Counted from the first letter of the stretch, positions 37,701 to 45,532 are shown. The stretch is DNA of 64,000 nt from an uncultured Christensenellaceae bacterium (GCA_910586675.1 CAJUJO010000001.1:132591-196590); one strand, 5' to 3'. Notes: generated by a model not told the origin, from the sequence alone. Program-made: numbers and translations.

Positions 37701-39946
37701 CCTACGCCGTCAACGCGCGGTCTACCTATTCCGCTTCCGTGCTGACCCGCTATGCCGTGAACGACGGAAGAGATTGGAAAACGATTCCCGAGAACGAATG
37801 GATGAACGTAAGGCAGTCCGACGCGGGCAACTATTACGTCAAGATCATCGACGCGGGCAACGACAGGAACTATACCGCTACCGAAGATTGCAAGGAGCTG
37901 GTCATTGCAAAGAGCGAAATCACGGTAACCCCTTCGGGTAGTCTCGTCTACGGTCAGGCGTTTGCGGAAGGTGCGTTCGATTACGCCCCGAAGGCGGGCA
38001 TCGAGCTTGATTCCTCGGCGCAGATCGAATACAAGCTCGTTGACGGCAGCCTCAACGAAGACAATCTGAACGTTAAGGTGGGCGGTTACGCGCTTACCAT
38101 GGACACCGATTCCAACGGCTTTGTGAAAGGCTTAAAGAGCAGGAATTACAATATCAAGGTTGCGGAAGGCACCCTTACCGTAACGCCCATGGCGGTAACC
38201 GTTCAAATCGGAAACAAGAGCGGCGTATATCTCGATTCCGACCGCGTCTCCGTGGACGACGTTTCCGTTTCGCCCGTAGGCGCTTGGAGCGGCGGCGACC
38301 TCAAAACGGCGCTCGGCATTGCGCTTTCCACCGACGTGCGCACGGACAGCTCCGTCGGCTCTTATGCGATCACGGGCGCGGCAACGAACGGCAACTATAA
38401 TGTTACCTTCCGGAACGGAACGTATACCGTAAGCCCGCTCGTCGTGCGCGTCGAAATTTCGGCGGGCGGCGGCGAATACGGCAAGACGATTACCGAAGCG
38501 CAGGTTGAACACATTTACACGACGAACGCGACCGTCAACAAAGACCTTGGCAAAGGCGCGCTCCAATTCCTTTATAACTACTCGGGAAGATCTAACGGCG
38601 GCGTAACCGTAAACGGCAGCTCTTGTCCGACGCTTGCGGGAATGTACGTTTACACCGTTACGGGCGTCAAGGACAATGCCAACTACGTTTTATCGAGCGT
38701 CGCGAGCGTTTCCTTCGTGATTTCCAAGCAGGAAATCGACGCAGGCGCGTTCAACGTACCTTCGCAGCCGTACGCAGCCGCGCCCTTAACGCCCGAGGTG
38801 GAAGAAAACGAATACAGCGCACTTTACGAAAAGATGCCTCACGGAGACTTTGTGAAGGCAGGCACGCACAGTTTCTACCTGCGCCTTACCGACTTCAATA
38901 ACTACAAGTGGAAATCGGTTGACGTTGCCGAGCGCGAAATGCAGTTTGTCATTACCAAGGCGGAAAACATGCTTGTCGGAGGATCGCCTTCCGAAGCGCC
39001 TACGATCGTCATCGAAGGCTGGCAGTACGGCAGTTATAACGCTGCGATCAACAAGCCTTGGGCGCAGACGAAGTTCGGTTCGGAAAATATCGTTTACGAA
39101 TTCGCAACTTCTCCCGAAGAGGACGCCGAATGGACGAACGCCATTCCCGCGGACGGCAATGCCGGCACTTACTGGGTGCGCGTAACCGTTTACGGCACGG
39201 ACAATTACGAGCCGTTCGTAAGTAAGCCCGTATCGTTCGTCATCGCGCAGGTCAAGAAAGCCGCGCCCGAGCTTGCCATCAACGACGGCAACCGCACTTA
39301 TACGGGCGAAGAGCTTTGCGTATCCGTGCTCGGCGTGGATAACCGCTTTATGGAGATCGTATTCGGAAGCATCGCAACCATCGGCGGCGGGTATCAGTTA
39401 AAGGCAGTGAATGCGGGAACCTATATTGCGACCGTCCAGCTCAAAGATACGACCAATTATTGCTGGGCGGACGGAACTCCGACGGACGGCGACGGCAACG
39501 CGATCTTGACTTGGGTTGTGGGGCGCAAGAAAATCGCCTTCCCGACGGAAAATAAGAATCTGTTTGTCGTAAACGGAAGCATTCTTCAATACTTCCCCGA
39601 AGGGTTCGATGCGGAGCTCATGACCATCACGGGCAACGAAGCGGGCTACGGCGGCACGTTCACCGCGACCGTTTCTCTCATCGACACGCAGAATTTCGAG
39701 TGGGAGGACGGTACGACGGGCTCGATCGATTTCGTGTGGAGTATCGTCGGTTCGAGCACGGTATTCACTATTATCATAAGCGTGCTTTCGGGCGCTTCGG
39801 GCGCGGCGGCGATCGTCGCGGCGGTTCAGTTTGTGCGCTTCCGCAAAAAGAAGCTCGCCGAAGCGGCAGGGCCGCAGGACGATGATTCGCTCGCGGACGG
39901 AGGAACGGACGGCGAAGAGAGCGAAAACGGAGGAGAACAGGCATGA
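25766..39946 (+). CDS. Giant membrane-anchored surface protein with tandem MBG/YDG-like Ig-type repeats
   Basis: A 4,726-residue protein. Residues 1-44 are a Sec signal (basic MHRFCWKR, hydrophobic core, cleavage probably after VFA). The body is dozens of units of about 80-110 residues, each a beta-sandwich with recurring signs: a VYNG or VYGD/YGE stretch, AGTYTVTV near the middle, a DNY or NY turn, and a linker such as FTVKKQ, LTVTP or FVIAK. One clear YDG-type unit is near residues 1470-1540. These are hallmarks of the MBG and YDG repeat families seen in bacterial adhesins. The C-terminus is one TM helix (about 4665-4690) and a basic, then acidic, cytosolic tail of 36 residues. There is no LPXTG motif. 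The next gene overlaps by ATGA. Confidence 0.88.
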   Translation: MHRFCWKRALTVIALAAIACVSLGGGMLAALLGGSSDRGSVFAEEPPVATPFREYTAIDCDYTQGYDGIYRGVTTVRGLKNNLIVRGTINPEGNFTDSETFTLSYDEYVIVAGGEVKADNYILAPGTATEPSIAITLSCGSATVDIMPNVLAEPPKGEGEITISMPATITDDHTAESLLQWKNEKGEPQFQVKEADGTVIRSDRYTVFLTYSGSSALVQVSTVGNRHAEAKPNVTSAQPVGVDLRPRNGLAQEGGYYKWYKGGDDKTAYDAFVKGATPEDIFRQLSVTAIYPFSRAPLTLLFNEQNQLSGAIRNGNSVEISTTTTLATEEAIRTVDVRLGSYSASLSLNFAPVTVVKIDVDTAKFFAALPSTINAYTVLNPANFISAVTLWENTGEKKSTVIADDILFIGSLAPTADAMKTLNKGDKYPRDIQIQSTANESVVSEKITIENIQFEAPLSISNTISSTNANNGFAPQTMHHDFDYSGLTVQFTYDEDGENTVVANLEDFKGSEYLETTLYTSETDLTATQTGVVVTKETKRARIRFSYNGIATNVLNGTISNGRLTVNKDPVDVPEINTNAVIFSEDCNKPLAGSQLIYGTKEGHNLKMSVAVCDAGGTAVEDTVAYYSEAENKIVFRSGGAFFVKVSLGTDTVSAEEYTLRYAGTSSSVSVDTEGRYVTYKITINKGTIAVSPDPISDELHYGDTAEPAVKGTVGGITYKLVNQEGGTVETGSLAVPFKYVYLPADADNYDPADYDYESYDVTGKSFWNSTANCLHAGKYHVYAVTKSTTAYLASKSRAGKYAEIEILPKEIDVTAPTEYVFTRGASRGASDFITARNFVTGDRAEAVLAVYNKGTTTAFTSKTHKGEYNVTVSINSAFKSDYVLKGNKTSQDATFKITQRELEFAAAWASGFTYGASGADPNPGHNEKDAAHFYAQVKLDGYYPSDASGEITGAKIDNTDFPEWAIGHYVAKYVTEYDPTYPDEKTNEDYTLPDITAHFEITAAGIVKIGISGNNWSTASSGGSVGSYSGSAIETALDNWAGLGTNLAPDGITPIVTVTIDGVRLAPDEATTFTVSHDGTSKFAVTEAGAYTVTIRLNKNYVWSGENNADDIVYYGTVNKAWVTGWYLPLSDNKNLVYNGEAQEQKVRFILNNNGSAIWNKDVLKIVSVVGTSHAAENHTLASEKIDNTNGTFAVTYAGNYTVTVALADKLNYQWWTGDTEDKSNIPYTVDRAPLVVQWDGAHLGAYQDLSYPFVEGATEQQIPTRAPFVGYEADRENLALTKFAIYSDAACTQLVGTKVTAAGTYYIKITAFGDAGSISVYKNYLPIAENRLEDISIKFVISSKGLETPVLTGGGTSVTVVYGDDSHGGDGYKFSDFISNITQLVDVNNNRIVITVADSADLEGNDPFIKNVYLKEDVVTAYTVKITPAANYKWESFTADEREEKEFTILIQQRVVAFEWKKDGTSGNFVYDGTTKFAPEVDFKNKLTGDDVELTVSDGSTEAGVHTVNVFLSGDRQDNYTLTGAATSTSASFTVKKQVLAAPSRAVSGTLTYDERIQTVAYGSWASVYNGKVTAAVVGVNGNAGVPEVYKNLGSCAFDSAKGELTLLHAGTYTVTFTLNEEARKNYCWTAGKQTAFTEGVETDCTDSVIVNRKTLTAPALGTERALEWNGEVRKPANIQSGNTVQGVKYSVSYGTYTSDGGFSEATTPEPAAPNRKTVYYVKLTIDPDNNTLAVSGASFSPYDYVWEENAKDNNVTDAPSMGYVNAIGGVYGGNEYNEKGVSMMLCYVITFRQVGADFEFQGYTFGDNGYLNGEGDASRTFLPSGELKFNDLVAGNGYKLFYKQSSLDIYKDTLSAIEAANPTVTVVFRTGNSEKSPEVSAENLVNGLPWNNGTYYAHIAVGFKDSDNLNNFSGAVEFTVAQRRVSVEWSEAASAVYNGNEQTRGTTVTNVYKKDKTVVTSAEIPELTVDKVTNVKYTGGTVAAHIVNITGVNDGNYTVEGLTNKSAPFTITPKEIAVIGTDVAGHVYGDAITDRERAFTLASGYVFCDGGTYIRVRILKADGTEVTALDGVGGTYRVVPELIYAQGNYTLTNADGESLVTEGTFTVVKREITVSIGKDTNGDTLATSAYGATPVDVDAKGIWVATVNNGANAGSTVGIPAGETAKVFTLSAQVDATSPVSTDKRKYYITCTDKNDTNYTVTFLENTWEYVITPAAITNVAVSGYRHKYDAAAHDILSVSATAVGGMRLDWYYSEDGESWTPYKVGDGAAKTKIRNVAKFKYYVKVTADNHADYIYRTGSDEKTEVTVEVTQETLTVSVNLSIVFGEVGPDKYSGTDNVWYQEGIANLRTESSIYTVTGFAGADDGAAERELFYKKSADGAFVDFYGLDGKFSYAYKDGANTYAQGKPKGTYILAFVIPASDGLNCGNYRFVGADGALTVNPLPVVVAIDDYTAKFNQPDPPVPDVASVVTERKSSYDRTSVITYTIPKSIVTITNPALTSYNGATTNKADTYDITITLNDDNYVLDGEAENGGYKTAHYVIARAANEITSAAKDGLFTQAYSTTNVNEVSEEAWIYGNFDATSAPDGYSSTGKQALNDFAMLCNENALAVTLYRGSSGTEVLGEVLTIAAGTSGEAATAQIKEWFEAIYNGGAFGAGEYRVSYHMDQTENYEAFELSFYFKVGKRTLTITPTNFSVEYGTALPAVTEGLHSNNYPFTHTALVQNGFGADKAVDALGDIVTFELFSAYVYNTYENGSVGTYAVSEQDVQHKSLWDNYAVTFGEGTLTVMPRAITVAIIDQTHHYNLIGAYDTLSQSYQTEAVETYQFRLTEGAFAAQDVAEAQDNWNAEGGVAFTAQKVFLLVSDALKHGADAKTNTVKKYPVYLAANQIGAKGEANYTITLQSPSYIGNEGIPADALAGGKAGTHEIKKAQIHIAVEGPFKTFEDGEYKDPYNRTEGGDLEPDAKQYDGNFKYYRAATRLPDGVNVAISSHYYGWSDGGYNTDLGTAAPKNAGSYEVRFETSDTVNYESATASQTFAIAARTFIVKTPTVTNNNAAVNGAPVFNGAAYTYAIEFDNFVEGEQLNVTLGVKTTLKKEGPDKDAFLIGDGALTDTGKGYMYTATNAGKYEVTITLQDGTDGNAFLASNYRWYNVSTGNNENSYTFTLDIGLQGLAVSATAATVQYGDELSDSSFKGYRPIYLIGGVDVEKADSAAKALFDQELAKGNVTLPFALGTFTKDEALFESDYTVKTSSWAQKTYNLRLKLEKLTAYNFDIVDGVTARLTVVARKIEITVKGYGDGLTDVSCTYDGQSANHNNCLQTFLNTYANRAKMLSVTNGAIAADNAPSDYSSFNPLMAVDLAVSTDVRNASSIPVRPTKKTTGYDMYDITFRNAKGDEISATTADTELLPTYEILKKQLTVRVGYYDNGTFRQEITVPYGSALTFGSTGNYMLRWEGFVNEGEGTVNGPDKASSNNVRISECTVLTADGTAYAAWKSNAGSTFTVTPVLTEGSKTLEFDNYSITLDTATLTVDKLNVTAVAGEVTYTEKTDENGIVYNGGISGIEHEISLTFAGVENELTKDASSFVYQTVYDTTGSDADGAQKAPTKVGSYSAWVTLDRNGNYRFQGVADGVSQKFTHVVKQKDFSLDWTHSGFALDAEHPSASNTANYISSMMTIVSFNHQSGGASTDILGAGYHTITPDKQLDITVTGLGSYELTVEFTEAAKRNYYWHEDDKAARRSITFTVASSDKAVTLTITAEDREYLTVSDPTYELKNAFGNKFEAVITYTYVSVEEGKFGTTSGALTADQVQGLSFTGAVPQNAGWYVVCGSYGGSSEYLPARAYYCFQITKKSVGKDDISFTTTDTVYTGMQLSATVGYDTRVVYVTSFDGEGYAPNAAGSSLRATNAGNYKIVLGLRDAGNYAWDPALDRTEGFEVTFGEDDEIISVGLTWKVDKASDNVIIWDEHNVYSITYGETYAVNARSTYSASVLTRYAVNDGRDWKTIPENEWMNVRQSDAGNYYVKIIDAGNDRNYTATEDCKELVIAKSEITVTPSGSLVYGQAFAEGAFDYAPKAGIELDSSAQIEYKLVDGSLNEDNLNVKVGGYALTMDTDSNGFVKGLKSRNYNIKVAEGTLTVTPMAVTVQIGNKSGVYLDSDRVSVDDVSVSPVGAWSGGDLKTALGIALSTDVRTDSSVGSYAITGAATNGNYNVTFRNGTYTVSPLVVRVEISAGGGEYGKTITEAQVEHIYTTNATVNKDLGKGALQFLYNYSGRSNGGVTVNGSSCPTLAGMYVYTVTGVKDNANYVLSSVASVSFVISKQEIDAGAFNVPSQPYAAAPLTPEVEENEYSALYEKMPHGDFVKAGTHSFYLRLTDFNNYKWKSVDVAEREMQFVITKAENMLVGGSPSEAPTIVIEGWQYGSYNAAINKPWAQTKFGSENIVYEFATSPEEDAEWTNAIPADGNAGTYWVRVTVYGTDNYEPFVSKPVSFVIAQVKKAAPELAINDGNRTYTGEELCVSVLGVDNRFMEIVFGSIATIGGGYQLKAVNAGTYIATVQLKDTTNYCWADGTPTDGDGNAILTWVVGRKKIAFPTENKNLFVVNGSILQYFPEGFDAELMTITGNEAGYGGTFTATVSLIDTQNFEWEDGTTGSIDFVWSIVGSSTVFTIIISVLSGASGAAAIVAAVQFVRFRKKKLAEAAGPQDDDSLADGGTDGEESENGGEQA

Positions 39947-41427
39947 GTATCGCAAATATTTTGGCGGGATTGTTTTCCCCCGGACAGATCACGTCTATCG
40001 TTCTCGTATCCGTGCTGCTCGCGGCGCTGATCGGGCTTAACGTTTACCTTATCTTTTTACTTCACAAGCGCGGCGTGCATAAAATGCAAACCAAGCAATT
40101 GCAGCAGCAGCGCGACGCATTGCTCGACAAGCTCAACGACATGCGCGCGGGCAGACCCTTCGAGTTCACGTCCTCGCCCGTGCGCGTCAAGGTAATCACC
40201 GACGCTTCCGAAGAGGAGGATGAGGAAGAAGAGGAGATCGCGGCGGACGAGGATTCGGAAGAATTTACCGAGGACGAAATCGAGGAAACCCTCATCGAAG
40301 AAGAGGACGAGGGCGGCGACGCGGAAATCGTCGTAAGCGAAACCGGCGCGGTCGTGCGGTATAACCGCAGCTTTACGGCGCGCATCGTGCAGTCGGACAA
40401 CGATTTGAAAGCGCGTTATTCCGAACTCAAAAATTACCTGCTTGCATTCAAGGGCGTCAAATCGCACGTCAGCTGGAAGCACGAAATGTTCTTCATCGGT
40501 AGAAAAAGTGTCGCGCGGTTCGTCGTGCGCGGCAAGACCCTTTGCCTGTGCCTTGCGACCGATCCCGCGCTCTTCCGCGATACCAAGTACAAGGTGGACG
40601 ATCTTTCGGGGCTCAAAAAGAGTAAGCTGCCCTGCATGTACCGCATCAAGAGCGATCGCAGAACGGGTTACGCAAAGGAGCTTATCGACGTCGTTATGGC
40701 AGGCTTCAACACGCCCCGCAACGAATCTTACGCCGCTTCCGACTTCACTCTGCCCTATAAATCTACGGAAGTGCTCATCAAACAGCGCCTCATCAAAATC
40801 ATCGGCGGCGGGGATATCCCGGAATTCGACAAAGAGGACGCGCTCGCGGCGGCGCGCGGCATCCGCTACAACCGCAGCTTTGCGGCGCGCATTGTGCAGT
40901 CGGACGACGCGCTCAAAGCCCGCTATTCGGCGCTGAAAAATTATCTGCTCGCGCACGAGAATATCCGTTGCGTCAACAGTTGGAAGCGCGAAACTTTCCG
41001 CGTCGGCAGGAATTGCGTTGCGGCGGTCATCATCCGCGGAAAGACGCTCTGTCTGTGTCTGGACGCCGATCCCAAGCAGTACGAAGGAACGAAGTTCAGA
41101 GTGGAAGATTATTCGCTCCGCAGCAAGCGGACGAACACGCCCCTTTTGTACCGCGTGCGGAATGACCACCGCCTCAATTACGCTTATCAATTGATCGACA
41201 AGGTGTTTGCCGAGAAGGAAATCGGAAAGGAGGAGCGGGAGCCTATAAACTACGTCGTTCCGTTTGCGGCGACGGAGACGCTCATCCGTCGCGGACTGAT
41301 AAAGGAAACCAAGGTTGCGGTGAGACCGTCGATCTTCGGCGAGCCTCCCGCGGAAGAGAAAAAAGAGGTCGCGGCGGCGCAGGAAAGCGCGTCCGAACAC
41401 TCCGAAGGGGACGCGAAAACCGAATAA
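39943..41427 (+). CDS. Membrane-tethered protein with a duplicated unnamed domain
   Basis: A 494-residue protein. One N-terminal TM helix (about 15-40) is followed by HKRGVHKMQ, so by the positive-inside rule the rest is cytosolic. A coiled segment (46-68) and a very acidic linker (88-128) lead to two copies of a domain of about 150 residues (139-289 and 308-458). Shared features in order are RYNRSF, ARIVQSD, LKARYS, LKNYLLA, SWK, GR, RGKTLCLCL, DP, YR-x-K/R-x-D, and VLIK/LIRRGLIK near the end. I do not know a named family for it. The ATGA overlap with the giant surface-protein gene implies coupled translation and a joint role at the membrane. Confidence 0.85.
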   Translation: MSIANILAGLFSPGQITSIVLVSVLLAALIGLNVYLIFLLHKRGVHKMQTKQLQQQRDALLDKLNDMRAGRPFEFTSSPVRVKVITDASEEEDEEEEEIAADEDSEEFTEDEIEETLIEEEDEGGDAEIVVSETGAVVRYNRSFTARIVQSDNDLKARYSELKNYLLAFKGVKSHVSWKHEMFFIGRKSVARFVVRGKTLCLCLATDPALFRDTKYKVDDLSGLKKSKLPCMYRIKSDRRTGYAKELIDVVMAGFNTPRNESYAASDFTLPYKSTEVLIKQRLIKIIGGGDIPEFDKEDALAAARGIRYNRSFAARIVQSDDALKARYSALKNYLLAHENIRCVNSWKRETFRVGRNCVAAVIIRGKTLCLCLDADPKQYEGTKFRVEDYSLRSKRTNTPLLYRVRNDHRLNYAYQLIDKVFAEKEIGKEEREPINYVVPFAATETLIRRGLIKETKVAVRPSIFGEPPAEEKKEVAAAQESASEHSEGDAKTE

Positions 41428-41440
41428 AGAAAGTCGGATA

Positions 41441-41472
41441 AAGAACCGCGCCGAATGGCGCGGTTCTTTTCA
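41441..41472 (+). terminator. Terminator of the surface-protein operon
   Basis: AAGAACCGCGCC pairs with GGCGCGGTTCTT over a GAAT loop and is followed by TTTC. It marks the end of the giant gene and its partner. Confidence 0.9.
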
Positions 41473-41603
41473 TATAAGCACAAGTTATGCATTTATTCAA
41501 AATATCGGGGAAATTATACAAAATTCTATTATATTATAAGCTTATCTTATGCGCAATATAAGCGATTGCGAACGGGGAACCGTATATTTTATCCTTTCGG
41601 AAG

Positions 41604-41632
41604 TTGGTGTTCGTCGAAAATTCTGCTATAAT
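41604..41632 (+). promoter_or_regulatory. gdhA promoter
   Basis: TTGGTG (41604-41609), 17 bases, then TATAAT (41627-41632). The 130 bases before it are A+T rich, with no gene. Confidence 0.75.
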
Positions 41633-41642
41633 AAAAATATAA

Positions 41643-43016
<1,374 letters not shown>

Positions 43017-43031
43017 TAAAAAAAGATAAGC

Positions 43032-43062
43032 AAAAGGGAACGGAATTACCGTTCCCTTTTTT
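43032..43062 (+). terminator. gdhA terminator
   Basis: AAAAGGGAACGG pairs with CCGTTCCCTTTT, followed by TTG. The A-rich 5' flank means it may also work for the convergent gene on the minus strand. Confidence 0.9.
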
Positions 43063-43074
43063 GTTGCGTTGCAA

Positions 43075-43758
43075 TCATTTCCGCTTTCTGTATTTGACGA
43101 TCGCCGTTCCGCACGATGCGATGATCCCGCAGGCGAGCCCGCCGCATACGAGAATGATCCAATAGGGGTGCCAGAGATCGAGAATCGCGCCGAGCAGAAG
43201 ATAAGCGATAATGCAAGAAAGCATTAATATCCCGCATGCGCCGCCGATCGCCGCGCTTTCTCCCTTTGCCCGTTTGGCGCTGCGCTTTTCCCTGTCGCAT
43301 AAATCGAAAACAATTCCTATGATTCCGCAGGAAAGGGCGCTCACGGGAATGATGACCCAATAGGGCGTCCACAGCGAAAGCGTGAGCCCGAGAATAAGGT
43401 ATGCTGCGATTCCGCCAAGGCAGACGAACGCACATACGGCGCCGCCGACCGCGCCCAAAAAGGTTTTCGGCTCGTCGTCTCCCCTCGTAAACAGGTGCTC
43501 CTTCATTTCGTCAAAGGGAGTGCGTGCGGGCGGCTGTTCCGTCTCTTCGTTTTCCCTGCGTTTGCCGTCCAACAGTTCGTCCACGGTAACGCCGAAAATG
43601 CGCGCGATGGGAAGAAGCAGGTTGCTTTCCGGCATGGCTTCGCCTGTTTCCCATTTGGATACGGCTTTATTGGTTACGCCCAGGCGTTCGGCAAGTTCGG
43701 CTTGCGTCATGCCGTTTTCCTTCCGCAACGTAAATAAAAATTCTCCGAAAGCGCTCAT
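43075..43758 (-). CDS. XRE-type helix-turn-helix protein with membrane domain
   Basis: A 227-residue protein. Residues 5-63 are a clear Cro/CI-type HTH (MTQAELAERLGVTNKAVSKWE). A polar linker (64-98) leads to four hydrophobic helices. These form two similar halves: LILGLTLSLWTPYWVI near 121 and LLLGAILDLWHPYWII near 187, each followed by a CGII segment. This points to an internal duplication. Membrane-bound XRE regulators of this kind may sense an envelope signal, but no ligand is known. Start supported by AAGGAG. No target is visible beyond the gene itself. Confidence 0.8.
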   Translation of the reverse strand: MSAFGEFLFTLRKENGMTQAELAERLGVTNKAVSKWETGEAMPESNLLLPIARIFGVTVDELLDGKRRENEETEQPPARTPFDEMKEHLFTRGDDEPKTFLGAVGGAVCAFVCLGGIAAYLILGLTLSLWTPYWVIIPVSALSCGIIGIVFDLCDREKRSAKRAKGESAAIGGACGILMLSCIIAYLLLGAILDLWHPYWIILVCGGLACGIIASCGTAIVKYRKRK

Positions 43759-43867
43759 AGAATGCTCCTTAAATCTTTTAAGAATATTATATCCCCGAAT
43801 GCGCGTTCGGGCAATAGAATGTTGTCGAATGAAAGTAGAATTTTCCTGTTTTTCGGTGGATATTGCA

Positions 43868-43893
43868 AAAGCGTCCGCTTTTTGCGGACGCTT
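43868..43893 (-). terminator. Terminator after the CPBP protease gene
   Basis: GCGTCCGC (43871-43878) pairs with GCGGACGC (43884-43891). On the minus strand the hairpin is followed by TTTTGC, ending the lgt-CPBP transcript. Confidence 0.75.
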
Positions 43894-43900
43894 AAACGAA

Positions 43901-44671
43901 TCAGTCGAGCAGGCGGAGCTTATTCAGCTTCAGCGCGTTCCAAAGGATATACGCGCCGCACAGTACGCCGAATACCGCCGTCAGAATCCAAAAAACGAGG
44001 TCGTGCACGTTTCCCGTGCCGAGATAATCGACGAGCAGTCCGCCGAAATCGAACAGTGCATGAAGAAGGGCGCACAGCCAGATATTTTTCGTTTTATCGA
44101 GCACGACGGCGAGCATGGCGCCGATTAAAAAGGAATAGCCGACTTGCAGCATGGTTGCGCCGAAGCCCGCCCCGTAAATAAGGTTGACGAGATGCCAAAG
44201 CCCGAAGACCGCTGCGGAAAGCAGAACGGAGAGGATATATCCGTTTTTCCGATTGGAAAGTCTGCGCTTGATAAAGTCGTGCAGAATGCCGCGGAACATC
44301 AGCTCTTCCGAAATGCCGATAAAGATGCAGAGCAGGGCAAACAGCGGAATGAGCTCCGCCCGCGTAATCTGCGCGCTCCCCGTAATCAGAGCCGAGAAAG
44401 GGAAGTTAACGACGGCGACGAGAAAACATGGAATGCTCCATAGCAGCGCGCGGGGAAAGGAGCGCTTCGGAAAGCGCAAGAGATAGGTTTGCCCGAACAG
44501 GACGAGCAGACAGATAAAAAAAGCCGTAAAAAAAGCGCGGGAAAGCGTTTCCGAAAGGAGAAGAGCCGCCGCAGCGTCGGGCAACAGTTTGATTTCGGGA
44601 ATGCCGAACACCACTGCGGCGATAAAGCACAGCGCCAGCGCGACGTATAATATTTTATTCTTCGTTTTCAT
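43901..44671 (-). CDS. CPBP-family intramembrane protease
   Basis: A 256-residue polytopic protein with about seven to eight membrane helices. The CPBP (ABI/CAAX-like) catalytic motif EExxxR is present as SEELMFRG (Glu122, Glu123, Arg127). The later conserved histidines are in FGLWH (His160) and ALLHALFDFGG. The family includes eukaryotic Rce1 and bacterial proteins linked to bacteriocin self-immunity or membrane-protein processing; which applies here cannot be told. Its start overlaps the end of lgt by 17 bases, so the two are co-transcribed from the lgt promoter. Confidence 0.88.
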   Translation of the reverse strand: MKTKNKILYVALALCFIAAVVFGIPEIKLLPDAAAALLLSETLSRAFFTAFFICLLVLFGQTYLLRFPKRSFPRALLWSIPCFLVAVVNFPFSALITGSAQITRAELIPLFALLCIFIGISEELMFRGILHDFIKRRLSNRKNGYILSVLLSAAVFGLWHLVNLIYGAGFGATMLQVGYSFLIGAMLAVVLDKTKNIWLCALLHALFDFGGLLVDYLGTGNVHDLVFWILTAVFGVLCGAYILWNALKLNKLRLLD

Positions 44672-45446
44672 GCGGTTGAATTTTTGCTATCAGTTTGGGA
44701 TAGGCGTACTTATGGAAAAAGATAAGCGCGATTCCCAAAACAATCAGGAGAATTGAAGTCAGCTGCGAGGGGGTGATAAAGGAGATACCGGAGGAGCCGC
44801 GCGGGTCGTCGCGCAGGTATTCGATGGCAAAGCGGAACACGCCGTATGCAATGAGATAAATCTGCGCGATATAAGCGTTATCCTTTTTCAAAAGAAGATA
44901 GGTAAGCACGCCGAAAAGAAGGAAGAGGAAAATGCTTTCGATGAGCTGCGTCGCGATGCGTTTTTCGTAAACACCTTTGATGAGCATAGGCAGGCCGAGC
45001 GTTTCCGACGGAATCCCGTAACAGCACCCCGCGAACAGGCAGCCGATTCGTCCGAACGCATGCGCCAGAACGATGCAGGGAATGGCGCAGCGGACGAACA
45101 AGCTCAGATGCAGGAGGTGTTCTTTCTTGCGGAACGCGAAGTGCCCGACGGTAAAGTAGAAGAGGAAGAAACACAGCACGCCGCCGACGAGCCCGCCGAG
45201 GAAGGTCATTCCCTTCCATTGCCAAACGCCGCTCGCAATATAGTTATAGATGCTCTGAAAGAGCGTCGCCGAAAGGAACCCCAGAATAATGGATCCCGCA
45301 ATTACGATGAGAAAGAAGTTAAACACCGCGGCGGGCGCCTTCTTGACGTCGCAAAAGACGCGGAATACGACGATTGCCGCAAGGATTCCGAGAAATATCA
45401 TGATGGAGTAAAGATCCATCCCTAAAAATTTGACGTGGGGAAACAT
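44655..45446 (-). CDS. lgt: Prolipoprotein diacylglyceryl transferase
   Basis: A 263-residue membrane enzyme that attaches diacylglycerol to the lipobox cysteine of prolipoproteins, the first step in lipoprotein maturation. Signature motifs are HAFGRIGCLFAGCCYG (containing the essential Arg), KRIATQLIES, and YLRDDPRG near the end; seven helices fit the family. I place the start at 45446 (MFPHVKFLG...), the usual Lgt beginning. No Shine-Dalgarno exists there; the -10 box ends 6 bases before the ATG, so the mRNA is probably leaderless. Substrates include the lipoproteins encoded further along this window. Confidence 0.93.
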   Translation of the reverse strand: MFPHVKFLGMDLYSIMIFLGILAAIVVFRVFCDVKKAPAAVFNFFLIVIAGSIILGFLSATLFQSIYNYIASGVWQWKGMTFLGGLVGGVLCFFLFYFTVGHFAFRKKEHLLHLSLFVRCAIPCIVLAHAFGRIGCLFAGCCYGIPSETLGLPMLIKGVYEKRIATQLIESIFLFLLFGVLTYLLLKKDNAYIAQIYLIAYGVFRFAIEYLRDDPRGSSGISFITPSQLTSILLIVLGIALIFFHKYAYPKLIAKIQPHENEE

Positions 45447-45452
45447 ATTGCA

Positions 45453-45481
45453 ATTATACCACAAGCGCGCGCGTTTATCAA
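45453..45481 (-). promoter_or_regulatory. lgt promoter, predicted leaderless
   Basis: On the minus strand TTGATA (45476-45481), 17 bases, then TATAAT (45453-45458). Six bases separate the -10 box from the lgt ATG, so transcription should begin at or beside the start codon. Confidence 0.75.
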
Positions 45482-45532
45482 GTGAAATGACCCGAACGGG
45501 AAGGAATGGAAGTTTGCGTTGCTTCTTTCGTG

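Noticed and set aside
25766..39946. Repeat region as an assembly artefact or a DNA tandem array
   Set aside because: The units differ strongly at DNA and protein level and the frame stays open for 14 kb, so this is a protein repeat and not a collapsed or duplicated assembly.
26000..39955. Very long minus-strand open frames opposite the giant gene (up to about 1,540 codons at 33044-37672)
   Set aside because: They mirror the biased codons of the repeat protein, lack ribosome sites and have Arg/Val-rich sequences without any domain pattern. They are by-products of the plus-strand gene.
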